Both the position numbers and the translations under genes were made by a program. Below are positions 8,412-16,442 of a DNA stretch of 64,000 nt, piece by piece (the first letter of the stretch is position 1; each line of letters begins with the position of its first letter). The notes under the pieces were generated by a model. It was not told the DNA's origin. It worked only from the letters and a program-made list of their open reading frames with translations, and did not search any database. Origin of the DNA: Conexibacter sp. CPCC 205762. GTDB taxonomy: Bacteria; Actinomycetota; Thermoleophilia; Solirubrobacterales; Solirubrobacteraceae. The stretch is taken from positions 51,174 through 115,173 of the forward strand of contig NZ_JAUTDN010000013.1 of the NCBI RefSeq assembly GCF_030646155.1. Direction: 5' to 3'.

Positions 8412-9924
8412 ACGCGTGAGCATGAGGGAGGGCCCGCTGGCTGCGCTCTTCCGCAGAACCGAGGAAGAGGGCCTGCAGGAGACGATCACGCCCGCCCCGC
8501 GCGAGCAGGCGGCGCCGCAGGCACAGGCGCCGGCCACGCCCGCTCCGGCCACGCCCGCCGCGGCGGCCCCGGCTGCGGCTCCCGCTGCGGCCCCCGCCCC
8601 TGTCCAGCACGAGATCCCGGCGCCCCCCACGCCGCAGGAGCGCCTCGGCCGCGCCTTCTCGGCCGACATCCCCGACAACATGATGGAGCCGCCCGTGGCG
8701 TCCGCGCCCACGCCCTCGCACGACCCGTACGCCCGCGTCGAGGAGCCGGCGCTGCCGTCGTCCGGCTACGGCATCGGCCGCCAGAGCGGCCCGGTCCTGC
8801 GCGTCGTCGGCGTCGGCGGCGGCGGTGTCAACGCCGTCAACCGGATGGTCGAGGCCGAGGTCTCCGGCGTCGAGTTCCTCGCCGTCAACACCGACCTGCA
8901 GTCGCTGCAGCAGTCGGCCGCCCACCTGACGCTGCACATCGGCGCCAACGTCACGCGCGGCCTCGGCTCCGGCTCGGACCCGTCGCTCGGCCATCAGGCG
9001 GCGATGGAGGAGTACGACAAGATCAAGGCGCTGCTGAAGGGCAGCGACATGATCTTCATCACCGCCGGCGAGGGCGGCGGCACCGGCACCGGCGCCGCCC
9101 CGGTCGTCGCGCGGATCGCGCGCGAGCTGGGCGCGCTGACCGTCGGCATCGTCACGAAGCCGTTCGGCTTCGAGGGCTCGCGCCGCAAGGAGCAGGCCGA
9201 CGTCGGCGTCGAGGCGCTCGCGGCCGAGGTCGACACGCTGATCGTCGTCCCCAACAACCGGCTGCTGTCGGTGCTCGACCGCAACACCTCGATGGTCGAG
9301 GCGTTCCGCGTCGCCGACGACGTGCTGCGCCAGGGCGTCCAGGGGATCTCCGACCTCGTCACGCTGCCGGGCCTGATCAACCTCGACTTCGCCGACGTGC
9401 GCACGATCATGGCGGAGGCCGGCAGCGCGCTGCTCGGCATCGGCATGGGCAGCGGCGACCGGCGCGCGATCGACGCCGCCGAGCAGGCCGTCGCCTCGCC
9501 GCTGCTGGAGACGAGCATGGACGGCGCACGCTCGATCCTGCTGTCGATCACCGGCGGTCGCGACCTGTCGCTGTGGGAGGTCAACGAGGCCGCGAAGGCG
9601 GTCTCCGAGGCGGCCCACCCGGACGCGAACATCATCTTCGGCGCGATGGTCGACGAGAAGCTCGACGACCAGGTCTGGGTGACGGTCGTCGCGACCGGCT
9701 ACGGCGACGTCAGACCGCCGCGCCCGGTGCGCGTCGAGCGCGGCGCCGACATCGGCGTCCCGCGCGAGCAGCGCGCCGCCGCCGAGCCGCAGCGCCCGGC
9801 CCGCACGCACTTCGCCGACCCCGCCGCCGGCGAGCTGCGCGTCTCGCGCTCGGCCGAGCCCCGTCCCGCCGCCCGCCCGGCGCGCGACGAGCTCGACGTG
9901 CCCGAGTTCATGCCGTTCCGCTAG
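8401..9924 (+). CDS. ftsZ: Cell division GTPase FtsZ with long N-terminal extension
   Basis: A 507-residue FtsZ. Residues about 1-129 are an extension: a basic/amphipathic start (SMREGPLAALFRRTEEEG) followed by an Ala/Pro-rich linker. Most FtsZ proteins have fewer than 20 residues there. The core is canonical: GVGGGGVNAVNRM, the tubulin signature GGGTGTGAAP at about 225 and the T7 loop NLDFADVRTIM at about 327, so GTP binding and hydrolysis should be intact. A Pro/Arg-rich C-terminal linker ends in ELDVPEFMPFR, the conserved tail that binds FtsA/SepF-type partners. It starts at 8401 within the parA-like gene; no mur, ftsQ or sepF gene is adjacent. It could be the only FtsZ relocated, or a second copy. 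Confidence 0.95.
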   Translation: MASRRVSMREGPLAALFRRTEEEGLQETITPAPREQAAPQAQAPATPAPATPAAAAPAAAPAAAPAPVQHEIPAPPTPQERLGRAFSADIPDNMMEPPVASAPTPSHDPYARVEEPALPSSGYGIGRQSGPVLRVVGVGGGGVNAVNRMVEAEVSGVEFLAVNTDLQSLQQSAAHLTLHIGANVTRGLGSGSDPSLGHQAAMEEYDKIKALLKGSDMIFITAGEGGGTGTGAAPVVARIARELGALTVGIVTKPFGFEGSRRKEQADVGVEALAAEVDTLIVVPNNRLLSVLDRNTSMVEAFRVADDVLRQGVQGISDLVTLPGLINLDFADVRTIMAEAGSALLGIGMGSGDRRAIDAAEQAVASPLLETSMDGARSILLSITGGRDLSLWEVNEAAKAVSEAAHPDANIIFGAMVDEKLDDQVWVTVVATGYGDVRPPRPVRVERGADIGVPREQRAAAEPQRPARTHFADPAAGELRVSRSAEPRPAARPARDELDVPEFMPFR

Positions 9925-9958
9925 CGCCGGCGCCCGTCGTCGTGGCATCCTCCCGGCC

Positions 9959-11461
9959 GTGACCATGCGCACGGCCGGGGGAGAGCGAGCAGGGGGCGTC
10001 GTCGCGGCGGGACATCCGCTCAGCGCCGAGGCCGGCGCCGCCGTGCTGCGCGCCGGCGGCAACGCCGTCGACGCGGCGCTGGCGGCGATGCTGACCTCGT
10101 TCGCCGCCGAGCCGCTGCTGACCGGGCTCGGCGCCGGCGGCTACATGCTGGTCGTGCCGCCCGGGGAGGAGCCGCAGCTGCTCGACTTCTTCGTCGAGGT
10201 GCCCGGCCGCGGCGCCGACCATGCCGCGCGCGCCGAGCTGGTGCCGGTCAGCGTCTCCTTCGGCGACGCGGTCCAGGTCTTCAACGCCGGCGCCGCCGCC
10301 GTCGGCGCCTACGGGATGCCGCACGGGATCTGCGCCGCCTCCGAGCGCTTCGGCCGGATGCCGCTGCCCGAGCTGGTCGCGCCGGCCGCGGCGCTCGCGC
10401 GCGGCGGCGTCGCGCTCAACGCCGAGCAGGCGTACGTGATCGAGATCCTCGAGGGGATCTGCCGCCTGACGCCGGCGGTCGAGGCGATCTTCGCGCCCGG
10501 CGGGCGGCTGCTGGGGGAGGGCGACACGCTCGTGCAGGCCGAGCTGGCCGACACGCTGGAGCTGCTCGCCTCAGAAGGCGCGCGACCGTTCTACGAGGGC
10601 GAGATCGCCGCCACGGTCGCCGACCTGCTGAGCGATCAGGGCGGGCTGGTGACGCGCGCCGACCTGGCCGCCTACGCGACCGTCACGCGCAGACCGGTGC
10701 GGGTCGCCTACCGCGGCCGCGAGGTGCTCTCCAACCCGCCGCCGTCGGCCGGCGGGACGCTGATCGCCTACGCGCTCGCGCTGCTGGAGGCGGGCGGCGC
10801 CGGCGCGCCGACGCCCGCGCAGCTGGTCGCGGCGATGGGCGCGGCGCAGCAGGAGCGCACGCCGCAGTTCCTCGACGGGCTCGCGCGCGAGGGCTTCCTC
10901 GAGCAGTTCCTGGCGGCGCGGCTGGGCTCGACGACGCACGTCTCGGTGCTCGACGGCGACGGCGGCGCCTGCGCGGTCACCAGCTCCAACGGCGAGGGCG
11001 CGGGGATCGTCGTCCCCGGCAGCGGCATCCACCTCAACAACATGCTCGGCGAGCAGGACCTCAACCCGCTCGGCTTCCACCGCTTCCCGCCCGGCCGCCG
11101 GCTGCCGAGCATGATGGCGCCGACGGTCGTGCTGCGCGACGGGCGGCCGGAGCTGGTGCTCGGCAGCGCCGGCTCCAACCGGATCCGCTCGGCGGTGCTG
11201 CAGACGATCGTCGCCGTCGTCGACCACGGGCTGAGCGCGGACGAGGCGGTGCGGGCGCCGCGGCTGCACTTCGAGGACGGGATCGTCTACGCCGAGCCGG
11301 GCGCGCAGACGGCGGCGCTGGAGGCCGACGGCCACGCGATCGCGCCATTCAGAGCGCGCAACCTCTTCTTCGGCGGCGTGCAGGCGGTCGAGCGGGCGGC
11401 CGACGGGACGCTGTCGGGCGGCGGCGACCCGCGCCGCGGCGGGGCGGCGGTCGTCGCATGA
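9959..11461 (+). CDS. ggt: Gamma-glutamyltransferase family protein
   Basis: A 500-residue Ntn-hydrolase of the gamma-glutamyltranspeptidase family. It hydrolyses or transfers gamma-glutamyl groups (glutathione-like or ergothioneine/mycothiol-related substrates are possible). The autocleavage and catalytic threonine lies in GSTTHVSVLDGDG at about residue 325, followed by TSSNGEGAGIVVPGSGIHLNNML and the C-terminal GSAGSNRI motif. No signal peptide is visible at GTG 9959 or at the in-frame ATG 9965, unlike secreted homologues, so a cytoplasmic form is likely. Slightly shorter than the usual ~540-580 residues. Its stop overlaps the lipoprotein start (ATGA). Confidence 0.9.
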   Translation: MTMRTAGGERAGGVVAAGHPLSAEAGAAVLRAGGNAVDAALAAMLTSFAAEPLLTGLGAGGYMLVVPPGEEPQLLDFFVEVPGRGADHAARAELVPVSVSFGDAVQVFNAGAAAVGAYGMPHGICAASERFGRMPLPELVAPAAALARGGVALNAEQAYVIEILEGICRLTPAVEAIFAPGGRLLGEGDTLVQAELADTLELLASEGARPFYEGEIAATVADLLSDQGGLVTRADLAAYATVTRRPVRVAYRGREVLSNPPPSAGGTLIAYALALLEAGGAGAPTPAQLVAAMGAAQQERTPQFLDGLAREGFLEQFLAARLGSTTHVSVLDGDGGACAVTSSNGEGAGIVVPGSGIHLNNMLGEQDLNPLGFHRFPPGRRLPSMMAPTVVLRDGRPELVLGSAGSNRIRSAVLQTIVAVVDHGLSADEAVRAPRLHFEDGIVYAEPGAQTAALEADGHAIAPFRARNLFFGGVQAVERAADGTLSGGGDPRRGGAAVVA

Positions 11462-11871
11462 GGCGCGTTGCGGGGACGCTCGCGGCGATCGTGGCGGCGC
11501 TCGCGCTCGCCGGCTGCGGCGCCGAGTCCGACGACGTCTTCCTCGTCAGACGGACCGGCGCGCTGCCGGACGCGCGCGTCGACATCGTCGTCAACGACGG
11601 CGGCACCGTCACCTGCGACAGAGGCGCGAGCAGAGAGCTGGACTCGAAGCTGCTGCTGCGCTCGCGCGACGTCGTGCGGACGCTCGACGAGAGAAGACTG
11701 CTCGGCAGAGTCCACCCGCCGTCGCCGCGAGCGCAGCTGCGCTACGAGCTGAGAACGGGCTTCGGCGACATCACCTTCAACGACGTCGACGCAGTCGGCG
11801 AGCCGGAGCTGGGCCGCACGATCCAGCTCGTGCGCGAACTCGCGCAGCAGGCCTGCGGGCTGGCGCGCTGA
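11458..11871 (+). CDS. Small predicted lipoprotein
   Basis: The 137-residue protein starts at ATG 11458 within the ggt stop. An N-terminal hydrophobic stretch ends in the lipobox LALAGC at residues about 16-21, so it should be lipidated on Cys21 and anchored outside the membrane. The remainder (VDIVVNDGGTVTCDRG, RYELRTGFGDITFNDVD) is a small beta-rich domain of no family recognised here. Coupling to ggt suggests a shared envelope context, but there is no direct evidence. Confidence 0.75.
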   Translation: MRRVAGTLAAIVAALALAGCGAESDDVFLVRRTGALPDARVDIVVNDGGTVTCDRGASRELDSKLLLRSRDVVRTLDERRLLGRVHPPSPRAQLRYELRTGFGDITFNDVDAVGEPELGRTIQLVRELAQQACGLAR

Positions 11872-11902
11872 ACGGCGCACGCCAGCCGTCACGCGCGGCG
11901 CT

Positions 11903-12184
11903 TCAGCCCTGACCGGCCTCCTCGGCCGCCTCGGAGGTGCCGCTCCAGTCGCCGGCGACCTCCTCCAGCGGCTCGCGCGGCGGCGAGTCCTCGCGTGGGC
12001 GGGCGCCGGGCTGGGAGCGGTCCTCTCGCAGCTCCTCCCAATGCTTGCGCGTCGCCTGGATGTCGTCCTCGACGAGCTGCGACTCCCTCGCCATCGCTCG
12101 CACCTGATCGTCGAGTCCGCGTTCGAAGGCGTGGATGCCCGCCGCGTCGTCAGGTCTGTCGTCTACCGGTCTCTCGATGCCCAT
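11903..12184 (-). CDS. Small acidic hypothetical protein
   Basis: A 93-residue, highly charged reading frame, with start at ATG 12184 (MGIERPVDDRPDDAAG). The middle is predicted helical (QVRAMARESQLVEDDIQATR) and the tail is acidic and disordered (EAAEEAGQG). A longer start at 12217 is possible but adds little of coding character. It lies 41 bases after the convergent-strand Lon-domain gene on the same strand and could be co-transcribed with it. No domain was recognised. Confidence 0.5.
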   Translation of the reverse strand: MGIERPVDDRPDDAAGIHAFERGLDDQVRAMARESQLVEDDIQATRKHWEELREDRSQPGARPREDSPPREPLEEVAGDWSGTSEAAEEAGQG

Positions 12185-12225
12185 GCTCTCTGGATACCCC
12201 CGGTTCGAGCCGCACATGCCGGCGG

Positions 12226-12852
12226 CTAGGTGAAGTGGACCTTGCCGTTGGATCTGGCGCGCGTCTGCGCCTTTGAGACGAACTCGAGCCGCTTCATCGC
12301 GGCGCGGAAGAGGCGGGTGACGAGCCGCAGGCGGGCGTTCTCGGAGCGCAGGTCGAGCAGGCCCTGCTTCGCGTCGAGGCCGAAGTCGACTGTCGCCGCC
12401 ATCGCGTAGGCGCCCATCGTCGCCAGCTCGGCCGGGTCGATCACCCTGTCGGTCGCGCTCTGCACCAGCTCCGCGTAGACCTCGCGCGCGACCTGCGCGG
12501 CGGCCTCGTCGGGCTCCTCGTCGCGGTCGGCGAGGAACTCGATCGTGCCGGCCGGGTACGGCAGCCGCTCCTCGCGCTCGAGGATCGAGAACGGCCGCGT
12601 GCCGCGTGCGATCAGGTTGATGCGGCCGTCGTCCATCCGCTCCAGCACCTCGCTGACCTCGACCGCGCAGCCGATCGGCCGCAGCCCGTCGTCGGAGAGC
12701 CAGACGATCCCGAACTCCTCCTCGCGCTCGATGCAGCGCGCCATCATCGTCTTGTAGCGCTCCTCGAAGATGTGCAGCGGCACGACCTCGTGCGGCAGCG
12801 CGACGATGCCGAGCGGGAAGAGCGGGAACTGGGGGACGCGACCGGACGGCAT
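12226..12852 (-). CDS. Lon N-terminal (LON substrate-binding) domain protein
   Basis: A 208-residue stand-alone LON/PUA-like domain: VPQFPLFPLGIVALPHEVVPL, then HIFEERYKTMMARCIE and EFGIVWLSDDG, all typical of the Lon substrate-recognition domain. There is no ATPase or protease part. The C-terminal half is helical. Such proteins are widespread in actinobacteria, with adaptor-like roles suggested but not proven. ATG 12852 is preceded at about 100 bases by the divergent photolyase gene. Confidence 0.88.
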   Translation of the reverse strand: MPSGRVPQFPLFPLGIVALPHEVVPLHIFEERYKTMMARCIEREEEFGIVWLSDDGLRPIGCAVEVSEVLERMDDGRINLIARGTRPFSILEREERLPYPAGTIEFLADRDEEPDEAAAQVAREVYAELVQSATDRVIDPAELATMGAYAMAATVDFGLDAKQGLLDLRSENARLRLVTRLFRAAMKRLEFVSKAQTRARSNGKVHFT

Positions 12853-12954
12853 GGAAGGGAGTCTAGGCCGCGCGACGGTGCCGCGCGCGTCCCCGGCTCC
12901 GTGGCGGATGCGACGCGCGTGACCCAGTCGCGCGGCGCGTCCGTACCTCCGGGG

Positions 12955-14448
12955 ATGGCCGCCTCCGACACGACCGCGCTCGTCTGGCTGCGACGCGACC
13001 TGCGCCTCCACGACCACCCGCCGCTCGTGCGCGCGCTCGCCGAGCACGCGCGCGTGGTGCCGGTCTTCGTGCTCGATCCGGCGCTGCTGAGAGGGCGCTT
13101 CGCCTCCGGTCCGCGGACGGCCTTCCTGCTCGCCTGCCTGCGCTCGCTCGACGACGACCTGCGTGCGCGCGGCAGCGGGCTGGTCGTGCGCGTCGGGAGG
13201 CCGGAGCGGGAGCTGGTCGCGCTCGCACGCGAGGCGGGGGCGAGCGCGGTGCTGTGGGCCAGCGACGCGACCCCGTACGCGCTCGCGCGCGACAGACGCG
13301 TGCGCGCGGCGCTGGCGGAGGCGGAGGTCGAAGCGGTGCCGGGGCCGGGCAACTTCGTCGCTGACGTCGGCAAGCCGCGCACGAGAGGCGGCACCCCGTT
13401 CAGCGTCTTCACGCCCTTCCACCGCTCCTGGCAGCAGCTGGAGCGCCGCCCCGTCCACCGCGCCCCCGCCGAGCTGCCCCCGCTGCCGTCGAGGGTTGCG
13501 AAGGGGAGCGTGCCGCCCTTGGAGGAGCTGGTCGGCGCGCGGGTCGCGGCGGACGCGGGCGCGCTCGCCGCCGGCTCCGGCTCGCGCGGCGGCTCGGCGT
13601 CGGCGACGGACGCCCCGCTGGGCGAGCCCGCGGTCGAGCCCGGCGAGGCCGCGGCGCGCGAGGTCGCCGAACGCTGGCTCGACGACCACCTCCCCGACTA
13701 CGCGCGCGACCACGACCGGCTCGCCGGCGGCGCCTCGCAGCTGTCGGCCTACCTGCGCTTCGGCCTGCTGTCGCCGCGCGAGCTGGAGCAGCGGGCCGAG
13801 CGGCGCGGCGGCGAGGGCGGAGCGGCGTTCGCCCGCCAGCTCGCCTGGCGCGACTTCTACGCCCACGTGCTCCTGCACAACCCGGCGAACCTGCGGCGGG
13901 AGCACCAGGAGCGGATGCGCAGACTGAGATGGGAGGACGATCCCGACGGCCTCGCCGCCTGGCAGGAGGGCCGCACCGGCTTCCCGCTGGTCGACGCCGC
14001 GATGCGCCAGCTGCGCGGGAGCGGCTGGATGCACAACCGCGCGCGCCTGGTCGTCGGCTCGTTCCTGACGAAGGACCTCCAGCTCGACTGGCGCGCTGGT
14101 GAGGCTTGGTTCATGCGCTGGCTGCTCGACGGCGACGTCGCCTCCAACAACGGCAACTGGCAGTGGATCGCCTCCGTCGGCGTCGACCCCGCGCCCGCCT
14201 TCCGCCGCATCCTCAACCCCGCGCTCCAGCAGCAGCGCCACGACCCCGACGGCGCCTACGTCCGCCGCTGGGTGCCTGAGCTGGCCGGCGTCCCCGACGA
14301 GCTGCTGTCAGAGCCGTGGCGGATGACCGACGAGCAGCAGCAGGCCGCCGGCTGCCGCATCGGCAGCGACTACCCGGCGCCGCTCGTCGACCACAGAGAA
14401 GAACGCCAGCGCGCCCTCGCCCGCTACCGCGAGACGGCCGGCGGCTGA
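12955..14448 (+). CDS. phr: Deoxyribodipyrimidine photolyase
   Basis: A 497-residue class I photolyase/cryptochrome. The N-terminal alpha/beta antenna domain begins LVWLRRDLRLHDHPPLVRAL. The C-terminal FAD domain carries RQLAWRDFYAHVL, GWMHNRARLVVGSFLTKDL and SNNGNWQWIASVGVDP, with the Asn/Trp residues that hold U-shaped FAD and form the electron-transfer chain. It repairs cyclobutane pyrimidine dimers using blue light; a cryptochrome or 6-4 role cannot be excluded. A Gly/Ser/Ala-rich insert at about 200-225 links the domains. Start ATG 12955 is chosen because it immediately precedes the conserved strand. The 3' end overlaps by 25 bases the small gene on the other strand. Confidence 0.93.
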   Translation: MAASDTTALVWLRRDLRLHDHPPLVRALAEHARVVPVFVLDPALLRGRFASGPRTAFLLACLRSLDDDLRARGSGLVVRVGRPERELVALAREAGASAVLWASDATPYALARDRRVRAALAEAEVEAVPGPGNFVADVGKPRTRGGTPFSVFTPFHRSWQQLERRPVHRAPAELPPLPSRVAKGSVPPLEELVGARVAADAGALAAGSGSRGGSASATDAPLGEPAVEPGEAAAREVAERWLDDHLPDYARDHDRLAGGASQLSAYLRFGLLSPRELEQRAERRGGEGGAAFARQLAWRDFYAHVLLHNPANLRREHQERMRRLRWEDDPDGLAAWQEGRTGFPLVDAAMRQLRGSGWMHNRARLVVGSFLTKDLQLDWRAGEAWFMRWLLDGDVASNNGNWQWIASVGVDPAPAFRRILNPALQQQRHDPDGAYVRRWVPELAGVPDELLSEPWRMTDEQQQAAGCRIGSDYPAPLVDHREERQRALARYRETAGG

Positions 14449-14603
14449 CGTACCTCAGACGCGTCTCTGATGATGCGTATTCTCACCGGGTGCGGGTTCG
14501 GCTCGCACCACTCGAGGTCGTCTGGGTCGATTGTCGCGAGATACTCGTCGAAGTCACCAGGCTCCGGTATTTCTTTCGTCCATGGATCTATTCTCATCGT
14601 CAT
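14424..14603 (-). CDS. 59-residue acidic protein coupled to the DUF4258 gene
   Basis: The ATG at 14603 overlaps the stop of the DUF4258 gene as ATGA. GGAG just upstream is better spaced (6 bases) for a second in-frame ATG at 14597. The product is short and acidic in its middle (DFDEYLATIDPDDLEWCEP) and ends inside the antisense of the photolyase gene. No family was recognised. An acidic small partner downstream of a basic small protein is the shape of a toxin-antitoxin pair, but order and function are unproven. Confidence 0.5.
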   Translation of the reverse strand: MTMRIDPWTKEIPEPGDFDEYLATIDPDDLEWCEPNPHPVRIRIIRDASEVRQPPAVSR

Positions 14604-14884
14604 CTCCAGACGAGCCTACGCTCTTGAATTGATGATTTCCAGCCCGTGATCACGAGCCAGGATGTGGGATCGTGCGTCTCCTCGAGTACGACCGTGACTG
14701 GTCGTCCTCCGTGCGTATGGCCGACTACCGTATGCCGTTGCCGGTCCGCCTTTCTCAGCCGGTGCGGGAAGGCTCTGTGTCTGTTGGACGGAAATTGCTT
14801 GACCTCCGCCGCAGATATTCCGCGCATTGTCAGCATGCGAACTGCGTGGCCGGTGAAGCACAGTTCGGCGATGTAAATCGACAT
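14600..14884 (-). CDS. DUF4258 domain protein
   Basis: A 94-residue basic protein. The family pattern is clear: a His-x3-Arg-Met start (FTGHAVRMLTMRGISAAEV), a middle rich in Arg/His, then GGRPVTVVLEE and WLVITGW strands. DUF4258 proteins are small, scattered, often on mobile DNA, and are suspected but not established as RNase/toxin-like. GC here is visibly lower than in flanking genes, with codons rare elsewhere in the window (AAT, ACA, CAA), so recent acquisition is likely. A 6-base-arm inverted repeat lies just upstream of the ATG. It sits 78 bases downstream of the MocR gene on the same strand. Confidence 0.8.
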   Translation of the reverse strand: MSIYIAELCFTGHAVRMLTMRGISAAEVKQFPSNRHRAFPHRLRKADRQRHTVVGHTHGGRPVTVVLEETHDPTSWLVITGWKSSIQERRLVWR

Positions 14885-14886
14885 AC

Positions 14887-14903
14887 CCCGACGTTATGTC
14901 GGG
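14887..14903. promoter_or_regulatory. Inverted repeat abutting the DUF4258 start
   Basis: CCCGAC (14887-14892) and GTCGGG (14898-14903) flank a 5-base loop, two bases upstream of the ATG of the DUF4258 gene. It could be an autoregulatory operator or a hairpin over the ribosome-binding site (the only GGGG lies in it). The role is inferred from position alone. Confidence 0.35.
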
Positions 14904-14962
14904 TTGCTGTCACGGCGCTAGTGGCAATTAGCAACGTAACTGTGTCAAAACTGCGGCGGTGC

Positions 14963-16342
14963 TCAGGTCACTTCCTCGTACGCGCCGGCAAGTTGCTTGA
15001 CGGCGCGGGCGAGGGCGGGCTCTGAGGTGTTGCCGATGCCGAGCACGAGGCCGGGCGGGCCGGGGGCGACGCGGTATCTGGCGAGGCCGTGGAGGACCAT
15101 GCCGCGGCGGGCGGCGGCGGCGATCAGGGCGCGCTCGTCGGTCGCCGCGGGCGGCAGGGCGACGACGCCGAAGCCGGCGGCGACGCCGGCGACGCGCCAC
15201 TCCGGCAGCTCGCGCGCGAGCGCGGCGACGAGCGTCGCGCGGCGGGCGCGGTAGCGGGGGCGCATGCGGCGCAGGTGGCGGTCGAGCTCGCCGCGCTCGA
15301 TGAAGTCGGCGAGCGCGTGCTGGTCCAGCAGCGGGGTGCCGAGGTCGTCGAGCGCCTTCTCGACCGCGACCGTCTCCGCCCACGCCGCCGGCAGCGCCAG
15401 CCAGCCGATCCGCAGCGCCGGCGCCAGCACCTTCGAGGCGCAGCCGAGGTAGGCGACGCGCTCGGGGGCGAGCCCCTGCACGGCGCCGACCGGGTCGCGG
15501 TCGTAGCGGTACTCGGCGTCGTAGTCGTCCTCGATCACGAGCGCGCCGCGGCGCTCGGCCCACAGCAGCAGCGCCTCCCGCCGCGCCGCTCTCAGCACGC
15601 CGCCCAACGGGGCCTGGTGGGCCGGTGTCACAAGCACGGCGTCGGCCTCGACGCGCGCCAGCAGGTCGGTCCGCAGGCCATGCTCGTCGACCGCGACGGG
15701 CACGACCTCCAACCCCGCGTGCGCGAGCGCCCAGCGGTGGACGAAGAAGCCCGGGTCCTCGACCGCGACCCGCCGCGCTCCGCGCCGCAGCAGCGCTCGC
15801 GCCAGCAGCGTCAGCCCCTGCGTCAGCCCGCTCACGATCAGCAGCCGCGCCGGCTCGGCGGCGACGCCGCGGGCCCGCCCGAGGTAGCGCGCCAGCCCGA
15901 CCCGCAGCACGGCCGCGCCGGACGGGTCGGGGTAGCCGAAGGCGGCGTCGGGCAGCTCGCGGGTGACGGTCCGCAGCGAGCGCGCCCAGGCTGCGCGCGG
16001 GAAGGCGGCGAGGTCGGGCAGGCCGGGATGGAGGTCCTCCGGCGCCGCTCGTTCGGACAGCACCGGCGGCGGCGCCTCGGGCGTCCGCGTCGTCCCCGCC
16101 ACGACCGTGCCCGCGCCGCGCCGCGTCGACAGGTAGCCCTCGGCGGCCAGCTGCGCGTAGGCCTCGACGACGACCCCGCGCGAGACGCCGAGCCGCTGCG
16201 CCAGCTCACGCGTCGCCGGCAGCCGCGTGCCGGCCTCCAGCCGGCCGGCGCGGATCCGCTCGCGCAGCTCCCGTTCGAGCTGCGTGTGCAGCGACACCGC
16301 GCCGGCGCCGCCGCGGTGGTCGAGCGTCAGCAGCAGCGCCAC
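14963..16342 (-). CDS. MocR/PdxR-type regulator (GntR HTH fused to aminotransferase fold)
   Basis: A 459-residue fusion. Residues about 15-85 are a GntR winged helix (LERELRERIRAGRLEAGTRLPATRELAQ, shown in parts LPATRELAQRLGVSRGVVV). Residues about 110-459 are a fold-type I aminotransferase domain with DDYDAEYRYD and the PLP-binding lysine in ASKVLAPALRIGWLALP. Such proteins sense PLP or amino-compound adducts and activate a divergent gene. The divergent neighbour is the FAD oxidoreductase at 16443, so that is the likely target, unlike PdxR, which flanks pdxST. Confidence 0.92.
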   Translation of the reverse strand: MALLLTLDHRGGAGAVSLHTQLERELRERIRAGRLEAGTRLPATRELAQRLGVSRGVVVEAYAQLAAEGYLSTRRGAGTVVAGTTRTPEAPPPVLSERAAPEDLHPGLPDLAAFPRAAWARSLRTVTRELPDAAFGYPDPSGAAVLRVGLARYLGRARGVAAEPARLLIVSGLTQGLTLLARALLRRGARRVAVEDPGFFVHRWALAHAGLEVVPVAVDEHGLRTDLLARVEADAVLVTPAHQAPLGGVLRAARREALLLWAERRGALVIEDDYDAEYRYDRDPVGAVQGLAPERVAYLGCASKVLAPALRIGWLALPAAWAETVAVEKALDDLGTPLLDQHALADFIERGELDRHLRRMRPRYRARRATLVAALARELPEWRVAGVAAGFGVVALPPAATDERALIAAAARRGMVLHGLARYRVAPGPPGLVLGIGNTSEPALARAVKQLAGAYEEVT

Positions 16343-16345
16343 GAC

Positions 16346-16388
16346 TGGTCCTCTTCAGCGGCACTGGTTTGGTCCTGTCGAGTGGTCC
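16346..16388. promoter_or_regulatory. Three TGGTCC direct repeats in the MocR intergenic region
   Basis: TGGTCC occurs at 16346-16351, 16370-16375 and 16383-16388, between the divergent MocR and oxidoreductase genes. MocR/PdxR regulators bind direct repeats of GTGGTC-like sequence, so this is the expected operator. The first copy lies 4 bases upstream of the MocR start codon, which is compatible with autorepression. Confidence 0.5.
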
Positions 16389-16442
16389 GCATCGGGCGTA
16401 CGGTACCGCCCAGTCGATCAGACCACGATCCGGAGGGACAGC

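Noticed and set aside
14903..14962. TTGACA on the minus strand as the promoter of the DUF4258 gene
   Set aside because: No -10 hexamer is found at a usable distance.
14672..15025. A plus-strand frame of 117 codons through the lower-GC segment
   Set aside because: It is antisense to a recognisable DUF4258 domain and shows no family resemblance.
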